Shown here piece by piece: positions 17,285 through 27,143 of a DNA stretch of 64,000 nt. Below the pieces are notes generated by a model. The model saw nothing but the letters and a program-made list of their open reading frames with translations. It was not told where the DNA came from and did no database searches. The DNA comes from Sneathiella chinensis (lineage in GTDB: Bacteria; Pseudomonadota; Alphaproteobacteria; Sneathiellales; Sneathiellaceae). Numbering within the stretch: position 1 is the first letter of the stretch; each line of letters opens with the position of its first letter. The stretch lies in contig NZ_VNWN01000002.1 of the NCBI RefSeq assembly GCF_012720115.1, positions 868,001 through 932,000 of the forward strand. The letters run 5' to 3'. The position numbers and the translations under genes were made by a program.

Positions 17285-18046
17285 ATGTATGCACGCAGGG
17301 ATGTTGTAAAATCTGTCGGAATGTTGCCACTGGCCGTCATATTGGCTGATCCGGTGCTGGCAAGGGCCGCCGCCTCGACGCTGGAGGATGTGTCCCTGAT
17401 TCTGGAGAACGGGGACCGTGTCAGGGCCTCTGTGGCCATGCCGGAGGTGACACCGGCCCCGGCGGTCATCCTGATCCATGAATGGTGGGGGTTGAACGAC
17501 TATATCAAGTCCACCGCCGCAGAATTTGCAAAGGCCGGATATATCGCGGTGGCCATCGATCTGTACAAGGGGCAGGTGGCCTCAACCCCGGAAGAGGCGC
17601 GGGCCTATATGGGGGCGGTCGAGGCCCCGATTGCCGGTGAAACCCTTGCCCGATGGATTCGCTGGGCGGGGGAGCATGAAAAGGGCACAGGACGGGTCGG
17701 AACGGTTGGCTGGTGTTTTGGCGGCGGATGGTCCCTCAATGCCTCTATCAACTCTCCTGTGGATGCCACGGTGATCTATTACGGGAATGTGGCCAAGAAG
17801 GCCGAGGCGCTTCGGGCGATGGAAGGGCCGGTGCAAGGCCATTTCGCCACAGAGGACAAATGGATCAATATGGAAATGGTTGGCGGCTTTGTAGAGGAAA
17901 TGAAGAAGGCCGGGCAGCCTGATCCTGAAATCTACTGGTACGAGGCCGATCACGCCTTTGCCAACCCGTCAGGGGGTCGGTATGACCAGGCGGATGCGCA
18001 ACTCGCCTGGTCCCGAACGGTGGCCTTCCTGAAGGCGCACCTTTAA
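17285..18046 (+). CDS. Dienelactone-hydrolase-family protein with Tat-like signal
   Basis: 253 residues from ATG 17285, four bases after GGGAGAG. The N-terminus has twin arginines and a hydrophobic stretch (ARRDVVKSVGMLPLAVILA), so export is likely. The alpha/beta hydrolase core has IHEWWGLNDYIK, the nucleophile Cys in GWCFGGGW, and the catalytic His in EADHAFANPSGGRY. Dienelactone hydrolases use a Cys/Asp/His triad to open lactones; exported members have unknown substrates. It is convergent with cobT, eight bases away. Confidence 0.88.
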   Translation: MYARRDVVKSVGMLPLAVILADPVLARAAASTLEDVSLILENGDRVRASVAMPEVTPAPAVILIHEWWGLNDYIKSTAAEFAKAGYIAVAIDLYKGQVASTPEEARAYMGAVEAPIAGETLARWIRWAGEHEKGTGRVGTVGWCFGGGWSLNASINSPVDATVIYYGNVAKKAEALRAMEGPVQGHFATEDKWINMEMVGGFVEEMKKAGQPDPEIYWYEADHAFANPSGGRYDQADAQLAWSRTVAFLKAHL

Positions 18047-18053
18047 GGTTCGA

Positions 18054-19922
18054 TCACCACTGCTTCGCGCTTTTGCGGGTGGCAACCTTGTCTTCATCGA
18101 ACAGATCGGCAAGCTGTTCCATCATGACGCCGCCCAATTGTTCGGCATCGATAATGGTCACGGCTTGCTGATAGTATCGGGTCACATCATGGCCGATACC
18201 GATGGCGATCAATTCCACCGGGGATTTTTTCTCGATCCAGTCGATAACATCCCGCAAGTGCCGGTCCAGATAGTTGCCGGCATTGACGGACAGGGTGCTG
18301 TCGTCTACCGGTGCCCCGTCGGAAATCACCATCAGGATGCGCCGCTGTTCCGGGCGTCCCAGCAACCTGTTATGGGCCCAGAGAAGGGCTTCGCCGTCGA
18401 TATTCTCTTTCAGCAGGCCCTCGCGCAGCATCAGGCCAAGGGACTGACGGGCGCGCCGGTAGGGATAATCCGCCGGCTTGTAGACAATATGGCGCAGGTC
18501 ATTGAGGCGGCCGGGGTTGGGTTCCTTGCCCTGTTCCAGCCACTTCTCGCGGGATTGCCCGCCTTTCCATGCACGGGTGGTAAAGCCGAGAATCTCGACC
18601 TTGACCGAGCACCGCTCAAGGGTTCTGGCCAGAATATCGGCGCAAATGGCGGCCACGGAAATGGGCCTGCCGCGCATGGAGCCGGAATTGTCGATCAGCA
18701 GGGTCACGACCGTATCCCGGAAATCCGTATCCTGTTCCTGCTTGAAGGACAGGGGCAGCAGAGGGTCCACAACCACACGGGACAGGCGAGCCGAATCCAG
18801 CATGCCTTCTTCCAGATCAAATTCCCATGACCGGTTCTGCTGCGCGAGCAGTTTCCGTTGCAGGCGGTTGGCAAGCCGACTGACCAGCGATTGCATGCTG
18901 TTCAGTTGCTGATCCAGTTGCTGGCGCAAGCGGCTGAGTTCATCATGATCACACAGGTCATTGGCATGGACCACCTCGTCAAACTCGGTGGTGAAGGCCT
19001 TGTATGTGGGGCCTTCATGGAAGTTTCTGAAGTCATCCGGGTAGGACGGTTTGCGATCCTTGCCGGCTTCATCCCCACTGGAGGAGGTTTCCTGTTCAGC
19101 GGATTCGCCAGCCTCCATATCGCTGCTGTCGTCCCCGGCACCTTCCTGTGCGGTGGCGTCTTCTGCGGCACTGCTTTCCTGGGCTTCCTCGTCGCCTTCT
19201 GCGCCGCTGCTTTCCGCCTCCTGATCCTGTTCCCCCTCATCGCCGTCGCCAGCTTCGTCGCTTTCAGACGGGCTGCCTTCCGCATCATCAAAGAGGTCCA
19301 GATCCTTCAGGAGCTTTTTGGCCGCAGCCGCAAATTCCTTCTGGTCTTCCAGTGTATCAAGCAGGGCGGCGAAATCCTCTCCGCCCTTTGTTTCGATCTC
19401 GTCCCGCCACAGGTCCACCATGTTGGTGGCGGAGGAGGGAACCGGGGTTCCTGTCAGCTTTTCGCGGACCAGCATTCCAAGAACTTCGGCCAGCGGGGCT
19501 TCTGCCTTGTCGTAGACACGGTCAAAGCCCATTTCCTTGCAGCGCCGGTCAAGCTGGCGATAGAGGTTGTCCGAGACGCCTTTCATGCGGTTGGCGCCAA
19601 TGGATTCCACACGCGCCTGTTCAATCGCATCGAAAATGGCTTTGGCGTCGCCGCCAGCGGGAACCAGCTTCGCGTGTAGCTTGTCATCGTGATAGCGTTT
19701 GCGCAGGGCCAGACTGTCCGATTGTCCCCGGATCAGGTGGATGTCCTCAAGCGGCAGGTTCCGGGCCGGGTTCGGCAGCCGGGCCCGGTGGGCGGACATG
19801 CCCGGCTGGTCAGTCCCGAAGGTGACCTCCAGTTCCTTGTCCTGTGACATGGCCCGCATTGTGGCCGTCACTGCCCGCTTGAACAGTTCCGCCGGGGCTT
19901 CTTTGTTCTTGGAAAGTGCCAC
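18054..19922 (-). CDS. cobT: Cobaltochelatase subunit CobT
   Basis: About 622 residues if translation starts at GTG 19922 ([18 protein letters not shown]), four bases after the cobS stop. An upstream in-frame ATG at 19973 would overlap cobS by 47 bases and adds residues unlike CobT. The middle (about 200-300) is a long acidic linker rich in Glu, Asp, Ser and Ala, as in CobT of rhizobia. The C-terminal von Willebrand A domain has the metal site [14 protein letters not shown]. With CobS and CobN it inserts cobalt into hydrogenobyrinate diamide in aerobic B12 synthesis; cobN is not in the window. Confidence 0.93.
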   Translation of the reverse strand: MALSKNKEAPAELFKRAVTATMRAMSQDKELEVTFGTDQPGMSAHRARLPNPARNLPLEDIHLIRGQSDSLALRKRYHDDKLHAKLVPAGGDAKAIFDAIEQARVESIGANRMKGVSDNLYRQLDRRCKEMGFDRVYDKAEAPLAEVLGMLVREKLTGTPVPSSATNMVDLWRDEIETKGGEDFAALLDTLEDQKEFAAAAKKLLKDLDLFDDAEGSPSESDEAGDGDEGEQDQEAESSGAEGDEEAQESSAAEDATAQEGAGDDSSDMEAGESAEQETSSSGDEAGKDRKPSYPDDFRNFHEGPTYKAFTTEFDEVVHANDLCDHDELSRLRQQLDQQLNSMQSLVSRLANRLQRKLLAQQNRSWEFDLEEGMLDSARLSRVVVDPLLPLSFKQEQDTDFRDTVVTLLIDNSGSMRGRPISVAAICADILARTLERCSVKVEILGFTTRAWKGGQSREKWLEQGKEPNPGRLNDLRHIVYKPADYPYRRARQSLGLMLREGLLKENIDGEALLWAHNRLLGRPEQRRILMVISDGAPVDDSTLSVNAGNYLDRHLRDVIDWIEKKSPVELIAIGIGHDVTRYYQQAVTIIDAEQLGGVMMEQLADLFDEDKVATRKSAKQW

Positions 19923-19926
19923 AGTT

Positions 19927-20925
19927 TTAGCCGATGCTGATGTTAGCGGAGGATTCCGGCAGTTCTTCACCAAAGCTGCGCTGATAATATTCAGCCACGA
20001 TCGGCCGTTCCATCTCGTCGCACTTGTTGAGGAAGGTCACCCGGAAGGCAAAGCCGACATCACCGAAAATCTCGGTGTTTTCTGCCCATGTGATTACGGA
20101 CCGCGGGCTCATGACCGTCGAGATATCACCGGAAATAAAGCCGGAGCGGGTCAGTTCGGCGCAGGCGATCATGGACTTGACTGTCTTGCGACCGGCATCC
20201 GTGTCATAGGTCGGCAGCTTGGCGAGAACGATTTCCGTTTCCACAGCCTCTGGCAGATAGTTGAGGGTGGTAACGATGTTCCAGCGGTCCATCTGGCCCT
20301 GGTTCAGTTGCTGGGTGCCGTGATAGAGGCCGGTGGTATCGCCAAGGCCGATGGTGTTGGTGGTGGCGAACATCCGGAAGGCCGGGTGCGGGCGGATAAC
20401 CCGGTTCTGGTCCAGAAGTGTCAGCTTGCCTTCTACCTCAAGAACGCGCTGGATCACGAACATCACGTCCGGACGACCGGCGTCATATTCATCAAAAACG
20501 ATTGCGGTGGGATGTTGCAGCGCCCATGGCAGGATACCTTCGCGGAATTCGGTGATCTGCTTGCCATCGCGCAGGACAATGGCGTCCTTACCGACCAGAT
20601 CCATACGAGAGATATGGCTGTCCAGATTGATCCGGACACAGGGCCAGTTCAGGCGCGCGGCGACCTGCTCAATATGGGTGGACTTGCCTGTACCGTGATA
20701 GCCCTGAACCATGACCCGGCGATTGAACGCAAAGCCGGCCAGAATGGCCATGGTGGTGTCGTGGTCAAACACATAGGTTGGGTCCAGATCGGGGACACGC
20801 TCGGTATGCTGGCTGAAAGCGGGGACTTCCAGATCGCTGTCAATCTTGAAAACGTCCCGGACAGAAACCTTGATGTCTGGGAGGTTGATTTCCGGCGCGG
20901 TACCGGCGAGTTCTAAAGGCGTCAT
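19927..20925 (-). CDS. cobS: Cobaltochelatase subunit CobS
   Basis: 332 residues, the AAA+ ATPase partner of CobT. Walker A is GYHGTGKST and Walker B is [15 protein letters not shown]; the sensor region is [20 protein letters not shown]. MoxR/AAA+ proteins of this type pair with VWA proteins to remodel a target, here CobN. Stop is four bases before the cobT start, so the two are coupled. The DnaJ-domain gene lies 44 bases upstream on the same strand, a common alphaproteobacterial order. Confidence 0.95.
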   Translation of the reverse strand: MTPLELAGTAPEINLPDIKVSVRDVFKIDSDLEVPAFSQHTERVPDLDPTYVFDHDTTMAILAGFAFNRRVMVQGYHGTGKSTHIEQVAARLNWPCVRINLDSHISRMDLVGKDAIVLRDGKQITEFREGILPWALQHPTAIVFDEYDAGRPDVMFVIQRVLEVEGKLTLLDQNRVIRPHPAFRMFATTNTIGLGDTTGLYHGTQQLNQGQMDRWNIVTTLNYLPEAVETEIVLAKLPTYDTDAGRKTVKSMIACAELTRSGFISGDISTVMSPRSVITWAENTEIFGDVGFAFRVTFLNKCDEMERPIVAEYYQRSFGEELPESSANISIG

Positions 20926-20969
20926 AACTGTTCCGTATCTCGAAGTAGAATTGTTATTTACGGTTACCC

Positions 20970-21539
20970 TTATGAGTTACCGCAAGATAGAAGATGTGTA
21001 TAGGCCTGGTTGATGTTTTTCAGGATTTCCTCGGCCTGTTTGTCCCCGCCGCGTGTGTCGGGATGGTATTTCTTGGCAAGCTCCTTGTGGCGGCGCTTGA
21101 TTTCCTTCAGGGTGCACCCCGGGGTCAGGTTCAGGGTTGCCAGGGCCTCACGTTCCTTGGCATCCATCTTCCGGGCCTGGTTATTCTGGTGGCTGTCGCC
21201 CTGAAACCCTGAAAAGGGGTTTTCGGTTTCTTTCCTGAATTCAAACGGATCATCATAGACATGGTCTGGCCGGATGGTGGCGGTGCGGCTGCCCATCTTC
21301 CAGGTGGGGCGATGCCCTGTGATGTCGTCGTCCTTGTATTTCAGTACCTCGTCATCAGACATGCCATCAAAGAAGTTCCAGGACTTGTTGTAGTCCCGGA
21401 CATGGCGCAGACAAAACCAGTGATAGTCGTCAGGGTTACCCCGGTCGAGCATTCTGGTTTTAGGGGCTTTAAATTCACCATTTTCCGCGCAATCTTCGAA
21501 ATCACACAGGCGACTATGGCTGTTTACGGTATCGTTCAT
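20970..21539 (-). CDS. DnaJ-domain protein (C-terminal J domain)
   Basis: 189 residues. The J domain is at the end (about 132-187) with the His-Pro-Asp motif in [20 protein letters not shown], so it can stimulate Hsp70. The N-terminal 120 residues contain [15 protein letters not shown] and [20 protein letters not shown], whose spaced Cys/His could bind a metal. It lacks the Gly/Phe and zinc-finger parts of true DnaJ. Conserved next to cobS and bolA in many alphaproteobacteria; its client is unknown. Co-directional with cobS-cobT. Confidence 0.9.
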   Translation of the reverse strand: MNDTVNSHSRLCDFEDCAENGEFKAPKTRMLDRGNPDDYHWFCLRHVRDYNKSWNFFDGMSDDEVLKYKDDDITGHRPTWKMGSRTATIRPDHVYDDPFEFRKETENPFSGFQGDSHQNNQARKMDAKEREALATLNLTPGCTLKEIKRRHKELAKKYHPDTRGGDKQAEEILKNINQAYTHLLSCGNS

Positions 21540-21640
21540 GAGGGTCTGACGTCTGAAACTTTAATGCTGGGAACATTATGAGTGTTTCGGGACGGGGAAA
21601 CAAGCCTGTCAGAGCCTTAAAATGTGGATTCAAGGGGAGA

Positions 21641-21674
21641 GATCACAGCCCCGGCAAAGATCGGGGCTGTGGTC
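21641..21674 (-). terminator. Hairpin after the Xre regulator gene
   Basis: GATCACAGCCCCG (21641-21653) pairs with CGGGGCTGTGGTC (21662-21674), one G-T pair, 8-base loop. It starts ten bases after the regulator's stop. Read on the minus strand it is followed by TCTCTCCCCTT, a poor U-tract, so termination may be partial and allow some read-through into the DnaJ gene. Confidence 0.6.
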
Positions 21675-21683
21675 GGCATCGGG

Positions 21684-22112
21684 TTAGTGGGTGCCGGTTT
21701 GCGACAGGGCCCGTGTCAGGTGACTGAGGGCATCCTGATAGCGCTCATTCTCGATCTGGGAGAAATTCCGGGCCATTTCAAGGCACATCCTCTGGCGTGA
21801 GGTGGTCTCGGTTGTGTCCGTGGGGCTGAGCCCTTCGTAAAAATAACTGATAGGGACATTGAGGGCGAAGGCGATGCTGTAGAGACGCCCGGCTGAAATG
21901 CGATTGATCCCCCGCTCGTATTTGTGAGCCTGTTGATAGGTAACCCCGATCAGGTTTGCCATCTGTTGTTGTGTATACCCCAGCAGGATGCGTCTTTCGC
22001 GAATTTTTCCGCCAACATGCGCATCTATCTGGCGAACTGTTTTTTCTTCACCTGCCGGTGTATCTTGAGGGACCGTATGAACTTTTTGTCTGGCTTTAGA
22101 GTGACTTGTCAT
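21684..22112 (-). CDS. Xre-family helix-turn-helix transcriptional regulator
   Basis: 142 residues from ATG 22112, six bases after GGAG; ATGs further upstream (22133 and 22211) have no ribosome site. The HTH (about 36-92) reads KIRERRILLGYTQQQMANLIGV, TYQQAHKYERGINRIS and LYSIAFALNVPISYFYEGL. This type, with a basic Ser/Thr/Gln-rich start and short helical tail, is common in alphaproteobacteria (SinR-like); targets are unknown. It sits between the DnaJ gene and the divergent bolA, a place that is usually empty in this neighbourhood, so it may be an insertion. Confidence 0.85.
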   Translation of the reverse strand: MTSHSKARQKVHTVPQDTPAGEEKTVRQIDAHVGGKIRERRILLGYTQQQMANLIGVTYQQAHKYERGINRISAGRLYSIAFALNVPISYFYEGLSPTDTTETTSRQRMCLEMARNFSQIENERYQDALSHLTRALSQTGTH

Positions 22113-22321
22113 TTTGTTCTCCGGTATGGACATTATGAATTTGCTTGAAAAGCTCCTTAGTATATTTGCACTAACCTTATATAAGATAATTTTAATTTTA
22201 TTTCGCCGCAATGAATAATTGGAAAAACATTCATGCGCGTGTTTATAGTGTCTGCACGATATAGTGGTAACCGGACACGCTTACTTGAAAGCGCGCGTAT
22301 AGTTGATGGAAAGGGCCGGAC

Positions 22322-22594
22322 ATGACTGTGGCAGAACGTGTGGAACAGAAACTTAAAGATGCCTTTTCTCCGGCAACACTGGACGTTATTGACGAGTCCC
22401 ATTTGCATGCCGGTCATGCCGGGGCCAGACCCCAAGGCGAGAGCCACTTTCGCGTGCATATCGTCGCTGACGCCTTCGAAGGAAAATCAAGGGTGGAACG
22501 GCAACGGATGATTTATCAGGTTCTGGATGCGGAAATGAAGACGGATATTCATGCTCTTGCGTTGGTGGTAAAAGCAACCAGTGAGGGTGTGTGA
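22322..22594 (+). CDS. bolA: BolA-family protein
   Basis: 90 residues. MTVAERVEQKLKDAF, the conserved DESHLHAGHAGA and HFRVHIVADAFEGKSRVERQRMIY are the BolA fold (class II KH-like) with the His residues used with monothiol glutaredoxins to bind a 2Fe-2S cluster. Likely role in iron-sulfur or iron homeostasis and stress. Divergent from the Xre gene; the AT-rich gap 22113-22321 holds both promoters, but I cannot place them with confidence. Confidence 0.93.
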   Translation: MTVAERVEQKLKDAFSPATLDVIDESHLHAGHAGARPQGESHFRVHIVADAFEGKSRVERQRMIYQVLDAEMKTDIHALALVVKATSEGV

Positions 22595-22705
22595 ATTAAA
22601 ATTTTAGCAACCAATAGTGGTTGAATGGAGCTCTGATACGACTAAATGGACATGCACGGGTTTGGGAAGACCGAGCCTGCAGCCATCGGCGGATCGGAGC
22701 TTTTT

Positions 22706-22999
22706 ATGTCAAAAATCGCATCTCAAACTCTTATAAATCGAAATATTACCCTGAAAAATCCAGAAACAGGCGAATCTCACCGCACCAGCATCCGTCTGGA
22801 GAAGGTGGAATGGGACGCGCTCAGGATTATCTGCAGGCAGACGGGAATGACCCTGCATCAGTTCTGTATGCAGGTTGAACGTGATCCCGCCCGCACGGAA
22901 CATTCCCGCACATCGCGTATTCGCTCCGCCATTCTGGGGTACTTTCTGCGGGTGCAATCAAGCGTTACAGAAGGTAGTAGAGGAGAAGCGGCAAGGTAG
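22706..22999 (+). CDS. Ribbon-helix-helix domain protein
   Basis: 97 residues from ATG 22706, six bases after GGAG; earlier in-frame codons lack a site. The core SHRTSIRLEKVEWDALRIIC plus RQTGMTLHQFCMQVE fits the ribbon-helix-helix family (RHH_4 type): a beta strand, then two helices. It probably binds DNA as a dimer; no partner toxin is seen. Residues after about 60 (RTEHSRTSRIRSAILGYFLRV) are basic and helical. Its 3' end overlaps the opposite-strand AEC transporter gene by 35 bases. Confidence 0.8.
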   Translation: MSKIASQTLINRNITLKNPETGESHRTSIRLEKVEWDALRIICRQTGMTLHQFCMQVERDPARTEHSRTSRIRSAILGYFLRVQSSVTEGSRGEAAR

Positions 23000-23840
23000 C
23001 GAAGGACAACAGGGTGGAAATCAGGACGCTGCCGGCAACCTGTGCGGGAGCCCGGCCGTAGCGGAGGGAAAACAGATAGTTGAATACCGCGACCGGCATG
23101 GCACTTTCCAGAATGAGGACACCGCGTGCCGCCCCCTCAAGATTGAAGGCCCATGACAACCCCCACCCGACGCCGAACCCCATGGCCAGACGGGCCACGG
23201 AAATGCCTGAGGCCAGATGCAGATGCTTCACCGACAGGCTGGCGAGACTGACACCGAGGGCCATCAGCATCAGCGGGATGGTGATGCCGCTGAGCAATTC
23301 CGTGGTGTCGGTGATCCATTCGGGAACATGGATATCAGCAGCCCGCAGACCGAGAGACAGCAGAGCCGCATAGATAAGAGGGGTCTTCAAAAGTGTCTTG
23401 AAGGAACTGGACCCGGAGGCCAGCCAGACGCCAAGGGTGAATTGCAGAACAGCGTTCACCGTGAAGATGGCCAACGCCAGCGTCAACCCTTCCTCGCCAA
23501 AGGCAAAGAAACAGAGAGGGAGGCCCATATTTCCAGAATTTGGAAATATGAGGGAGGGCAGAAATGCCCGGTAATCCAACTTCCAGAGTTTCAGCAGAAC
23601 AAAGCCGATCACAAGGAAGCAGGCGACCGCGAGGACGCCGATCATGCCGAATTCCAGAAACTCGGTCAGGGCCATGTCCAGTTGGACCAGTGTTGTGAAA
23701 ACAAGGGTCGGCGCGCCGATATTGGTCACCAACCCGGTAATGGTTTCCATGTGAAACTGGCGGTTGGTTTTTGCCCAATAGAACCCCAGTCCGGCGCAGA
23801 CCAGGACCGGGGCGATGACATTGAACAAAATCTGGTACAT
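22965..23840 (-). CDS. AEC-family (auxin efflux carrier-like) transporter
   Basis: 291 residues with about nine to ten hydrophobic segments in two halves, typical of the AEC/BASS-like fold. The family marker is the helix break NSGNMGLPL (about 98-106), with a counterpart in the second half (LESAMPVAVFNYLFSLRYG). Such carriers move malate, malonate or other organic acids; specificity cannot be predicted. GGAG six bases before the ATG. Last gene of the aroK-aroB-CNNM run on this strand, 37 bases after the CNNM gene. Stops overlap the RHH gene. Confidence 0.9.
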   Translation of the reverse strand: MYQILFNVIAPVLVCAGLGFYWAKTNRQFHMETITGLVTNIGAPTLVFTTLVQLDMALTEFLEFGMIGVLAVACFLVIGFVLLKLWKLDYRAFLPSLIFPNSGNMGLPLCFFAFGEEGLTLALAIFTVNAVLQFTLGVWLASGSSSFKTLLKTPLIYAALLSLGLRAADIHVPEWITDTTELLSGITIPLMLMALGVSLASLSVKHLHLASGISVARLAMGFGVGWGLSWAFNLEGAARGVLILESAMPVAVFNYLFSLRYGRAPAQVAGSVLISTLLSFATLPLLLYYLL

Positions 23841-23877
23841 GGGCGCTCCGGTCCGTTCCTGTCGGGGGGCGGTGCCC

Positions 23878-25158
23878 CTAGACGTCCGACAGGGGGGTGA
23901 TCTGCAATTCGGTTATCTGATTGCCTTCCCGTGACAGGATTTCAAACCGGTAACCGTAGAAGATAAACCCTTGCCCCTCTTCGGGGATGGTCTGGGCCTC
24001 ATGGATCACCAGTCCGGCAATGGTCGCGGCCTCTTCGTCGGGAAGGGACCAGTTGCACTGACGGTTGAGGTCACGAATGGTGACAGAGCCCTTGGTGATG
24101 ACGGACCCGTTCTCCAGAATGTCGACGCCGGTAACCTCCACGTCATGCTCGTCCGAGATTTCACCGACGATTTCCTCAAGAATGTCCTCAAGGGTGACCA
24201 GTCCCATCAGGGCGCCATATTCATCCACCACAAGGGCGAAATGGGCATGCCGTTCCAGAAAGGCGTTGAGCTGACTGCGAAGCGTCGTGGTTTCCGGTAC
24301 GAAATAGGGTTCGGACGCCAAATCCTCGATCTTCAGGTTGGAATAATCTCCGTGCAGGGGAATGACAGCCCGCAGCAGGTCCTTGGCGTGGATAACACCG
24401 ATGATGTTTTCAGGATCATCCCGCCAGACGGGCAAGCGCGTATAGGGGCTGGTCAGGACCTGATCCAGAATTTCGGAAACCGGCTTGTTGGCATCGACAG
24501 TTTCCACATTCTTGCGGTGGACCATGATCTCGGACAGGTCCACCTCGTCCATGTCGAGGATGGTGTCCAGCATGTAGCGTTCCTGCATGATGATCCCGGC
24601 ATCCTCGGAATGCAGGTCGATGGCACCGCGCAGTTCGTCCTGGGCGGCGTGGACAGCCTCCTGGGAGTCATGATCCGATGAATTCACCCCACACAGCCGA
24701 AGTGTGACATCGACCACGGCATTGACCCCAAGAACGATCGGGGACAGTACGACAATGGCCGGTTGCAGGATCGGGGCGGAGAACCGCGCCACGGAAATGG
24801 GGCGGCGCAAGGCGTAGGTTTTCGGCAGCACCTCGGCAAAGATCAGCACAAGCGCTGTCATGATCAGGGTGGCGTAGACAACCCCGATCTCGCCAAACAG
24901 GGAGATCAGCAGGCTGGTGGCCAGCGCCGAGGACAGGATGTTGACCAGATTGTTCCCCAGCAAAATAGAGGCGATCAGCTTGGTATGCTGATCCCTGAGC
25001 CGGTTGACAATGCCGGCCCGTTTGTCGCCAGCCTGTTCCATTTGATGAAGACGGGCCCGTGAGGCAGCCGTCAGAGCGGTTTCTGAACCGGAGAAAAAAC
25101 CGGATAGTATGAGCAGAAAGATAATCGCGCCCAGCGATATGATAAGCTCCAGATCCAT
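23878..25158 (-). CDS. CNNM/CorC-family membrane protein with CBS pair
   Basis: 426 residues in the usual order: DUF21 (CNNM) transmembrane domain with three to four spans (about 5-185), a pair of CBS domains (about 205-330) with YTRLPVWRDDPENIIGVIHAKDLLRA, and a CorC_HlyC C-terminal domain (about 345-420). Such proteins take part in magnesium or cobalt export/homeostasis; in alphaproteobacteria they are usually next to aroB, as here. The gap to aroB is 12 bases. No missing parts are seen. Confidence 0.93.
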   Translation of the reverse strand: MDLELIISLGAIIFLLILSGFFSGSETALTAASRARLHQMEQAGDKRAGIVNRLRDQHTKLIASILLGNNLVNILSSALATSLLISLFGEIGVVYATLIMTALVLIFAEVLPKTYALRRPISVARFSAPILQPAIVVLSPIVLGVNAVVDVTLRLCGVNSSDHDSQEAVHAAQDELRGAIDLHSEDAGIIMQERYMLDTILDMDEVDLSEIMVHRKNVETVDANKPVSEILDQVLTSPYTRLPVWRDDPENIIGVIHAKDLLRAVIPLHGDYSNLKIEDLASEPYFVPETTTLRSQLNAFLERHAHFALVVDEYGALMGLVTLEDILEEIVGEISDEHDVEVTGVDILENGSVITKGSVTIRDLNRQCNWSLPDEEAATIAGLVIHEAQTIPEEGQGFIFYGYRFEILSREGNQITELQITPLSDV

Positions 25159-25170
25159 TTCTCGGCCTCG

Positions 25171-26328
25171 TTACTCCTTGCCTGATTGTTGGATAAAGTG
25201 ATCAAGAACGGCCAGAACTTCCTGTTCCTGCACGTTCTGTGTACGGATGGCATTGCCAATTGCCTGCAAGACAATAAAGGTCAGGTTGCCCTGATCCACT
25301 TTCTTGTCCTGATACATATGGGATAAAAGATTGCGGGCCTCCCATGTCAACCCTTCGATAGCGGGAAGATCGGTCAGCAGGCCCGTGGCCCGGTAGTGGC
25401 TGGCAACCCGTTCGCAATCCTGCGTGGTGATGGCCCCGGACCGGGCAGACAGTTCCATGGCCATCAGCATGCCAAGGGCCACCCCTTCGCCATGGACCAG
25501 TTCAGGCCCGTATTTGACTTCGGCCTCAAGCGCATGACCAAAGGTATGCCCAAGGTTGAGAAGGGCCCGGACACCGCTTTCCCGTTCGTCCTGTGCCACG
25601 ATATCCGCCTTGGCGCGGACGCTTGTTTCCACCGCATGAATGCGGGCTTCCAGATCCCCGTCCATAACGGCCGAGCCGTGTTTCTCCAGCCATTCGAAAA
25701 ATGAAAAATCACCGAGCAGGGCGTATTTCAACACCTCGGCATAGCCGGCGCGGATTTCACGGGCGGGCAGGGTCGCCAGCAGGGAAATATCCGCCAGCAC
25801 AAGCTTTGGCTGATAAAAGGCGCCAATCAGGTTCTTGCCATAGGGGCTGTTGATGCCTGTCTTGCCGCCAACGGAACTGTCCACCTGTGACAGAAGGGTG
25901 GTCGGAATCTGGACAAAATTCATGCCCCGCTTCAGCGTGGCGGCGATAAACCCGGTCAGGTCCCCGACAATGCCGCCGCCAAGGGCGATCAGGCATTCAT
26001 CCCGCGCAGGATTGGTCGCCAGAATGTCATTCATCAGGGCGCCATAGCTTTCAAGGCTTTTGCTGCCTTCACCCGGTTTGACAATAAATGCCGTATGCTC
26101 GAACCCGGATTGGTCCAGGGAGTGTTGCAGGGTTTCCAGATGCAGCCTTGCGACCGTTTCATCGGTGATGATGGTGACCCGTTTCCGTTTCAGAACCTGT
26201 TCAAGGCGGACCCCGGCCGTTTCCAGCAGGTTGGCGCCGACAACGATATCATAGGACCTGTCGCCAAGCTCGACCCGGACGATTCTTTCGGGGGGTGTCT
26301 GTGCAGCTTCTTGAGGGCGGTTTTGCAT
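25171..26328 (-). CDS. aroB: 3-dehydroquinate synthase
   Basis: 385 residues. It turns DAHP into 3-dehydroquinate, the second shikimate step, using NAD and a divalent metal. The core LIALGGGIVGDLTGFIAAT, QIPTTLLSQVDSSVGGKTGIN and the metal site NLGHTFGHALEAE are all complete. The 15-residue N-terminus (QNRPQEAAQTPPER) is poorly conserved. It follows aroK by 32 bases and precedes the CNNM gene by 12, a standard alphaproteobacterial arrangement. Confidence 0.97.
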   Translation of the reverse strand: MQNRPQEAAQTPPERIVRVELGDRSYDIVVGANLLETAGVRLEQVLKRKRVTIITDETVARLHLETLQHSLDQSGFEHTAFIVKPGEGSKSLESYGALMNDILATNPARDECLIALGGGIVGDLTGFIAATLKRGMNFVQIPTTLLSQVDSSVGGKTGINSPYGKNLIGAFYQPKLVLADISLLATLPAREIRAGYAEVLKYALLGDFSFFEWLEKHGSAVMDGDLEARIHAVETSVRAKADIVAQDERESGVRALLNLGHTFGHALEAEVKYGPELVHGEGVALGMLMAMELSARSGAITTQDCERVASHYRATGLLTDLPAIEGLTWEARNLLSHMYQDKKVDQGNLTFIVLQAIGNAIRTQNVQEQEVLAVLDHFIQQSGKE

Positions 26329-26360
26329 TCTTTACTCTTTTTAGGATGACGGTCGCGGGA

Positions 26361-26942
26361 CTATGAAAAATCGGACAGGGCGTCGATGATTTTTTTGACA
26401 ACGATTTCATGAGGCCCGTCGCCACTTTCCACGGTGATATCCGCTTCTGAATATACGGGATAGCGGACGGCTATCAGGTCTTCCAGGATTTTTCGGGGTT
26501 CACCGGTTTTAAGTAGGGGGCGGGTATCACGCTTGAGGCATCGCTTCAGAAGAATATCCAGATCAGCGTGCAGCCATACGGACCGCCCGTTTTCCCGAAT
26601 GAGTTTGCGGGTTTCCGGGTCCATGAACGCGCCGCCGCCGGTGGCAAGGATGTGCTGCGGCCCTGCCAGCAGGCGGGAAATCACTTTCCGCTCTCCCTTG
26701 CGGAAGGCTGCTTCGCCATGTTGGTCAAAAAATTCCTGAATGGTCAGATTGGAGGCGGTTTCGATTTCATGGTCCGCATCCCGGAAGGGCAGCCCCATGG
26801 TTTTCGCCAGCCGTTTCCCAACCGAGCTTTTACCGGCTCCCATCAATCCGACAAGGACAATGGTCCTGCCGCCTTTTCGGGGGGATTCTGATGATTTTTG
26901 TTCTTCTCTTGTCGGACCCAGCGTGTCACTCTCACTTGTCAT
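26361..26942 (-). CDS. aroK: Shikimate kinase
   Basis: 193 residues. Walker A is GLMGAGKSSVGKRLA (about 33-47); DADHEIE binds shikimate; LATGGGAFMDPETRKLI is the conserved GGG motif; the lid region has KRDTRPLLKTGEPRKILEDL. It phosphorylates shikimate with ATP. The first 27 residues are a non-conserved polar extension (MTSESDTLGPTREEQKSSE), common in this class. First gene of the aroK-aroB run, divergent from the small peptide and xerD genes. Confidence 0.96.
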   Translation of the reverse strand: MTSESDTLGPTREEQKSSESPRKGGRTIVLVGLMGAGKSSVGKRLAKTMGLPFRDADHEIETASNLTIQEFFDQHGEAAFRKGERKVISRLLAGPQHILATGGGAFMDPETRKLIRENGRSVWLHADLDILLKRCLKRDTRPLLKTGEPRKILEDLIAVRYPVYSEADITVESGDGPHEIVVKKIIDALSDFS

Positions 26943-27143
26943 CGTTTTACTGTTCGCAATCCTGCTGCCGCCCTATAGTGTGAATGAGGATATTCCAGCC
27001 AAGGCGGTTGATGTATTTCCTGTAGGCATGCTAGTTGTTTAAGCCAAATTTATGACATAATCGCAGCTTAGCAACGCAAATAGCAACATTATTGCGATTG
27101 GTGGGTTCGTTTTTACCAACAAATCAAGGTTTAGTGACGTCGA

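Noticed and set aside
19699-20916. 405-codon plus-strand frame over cobS and the start of cobT
   Set aside because: Antisense to well-recognised cobS/cobT with intact ATPase motifs; composition is that of a shadow frame.
26943-27143. Inverted repeats (ATCGCA...TGCGAT; TTGGT...ACCAA) between aroK and the small peptide gene
   Set aside because: Arms are only five to six bases with long spacers, expected by chance in AT-rich promoter DNA.
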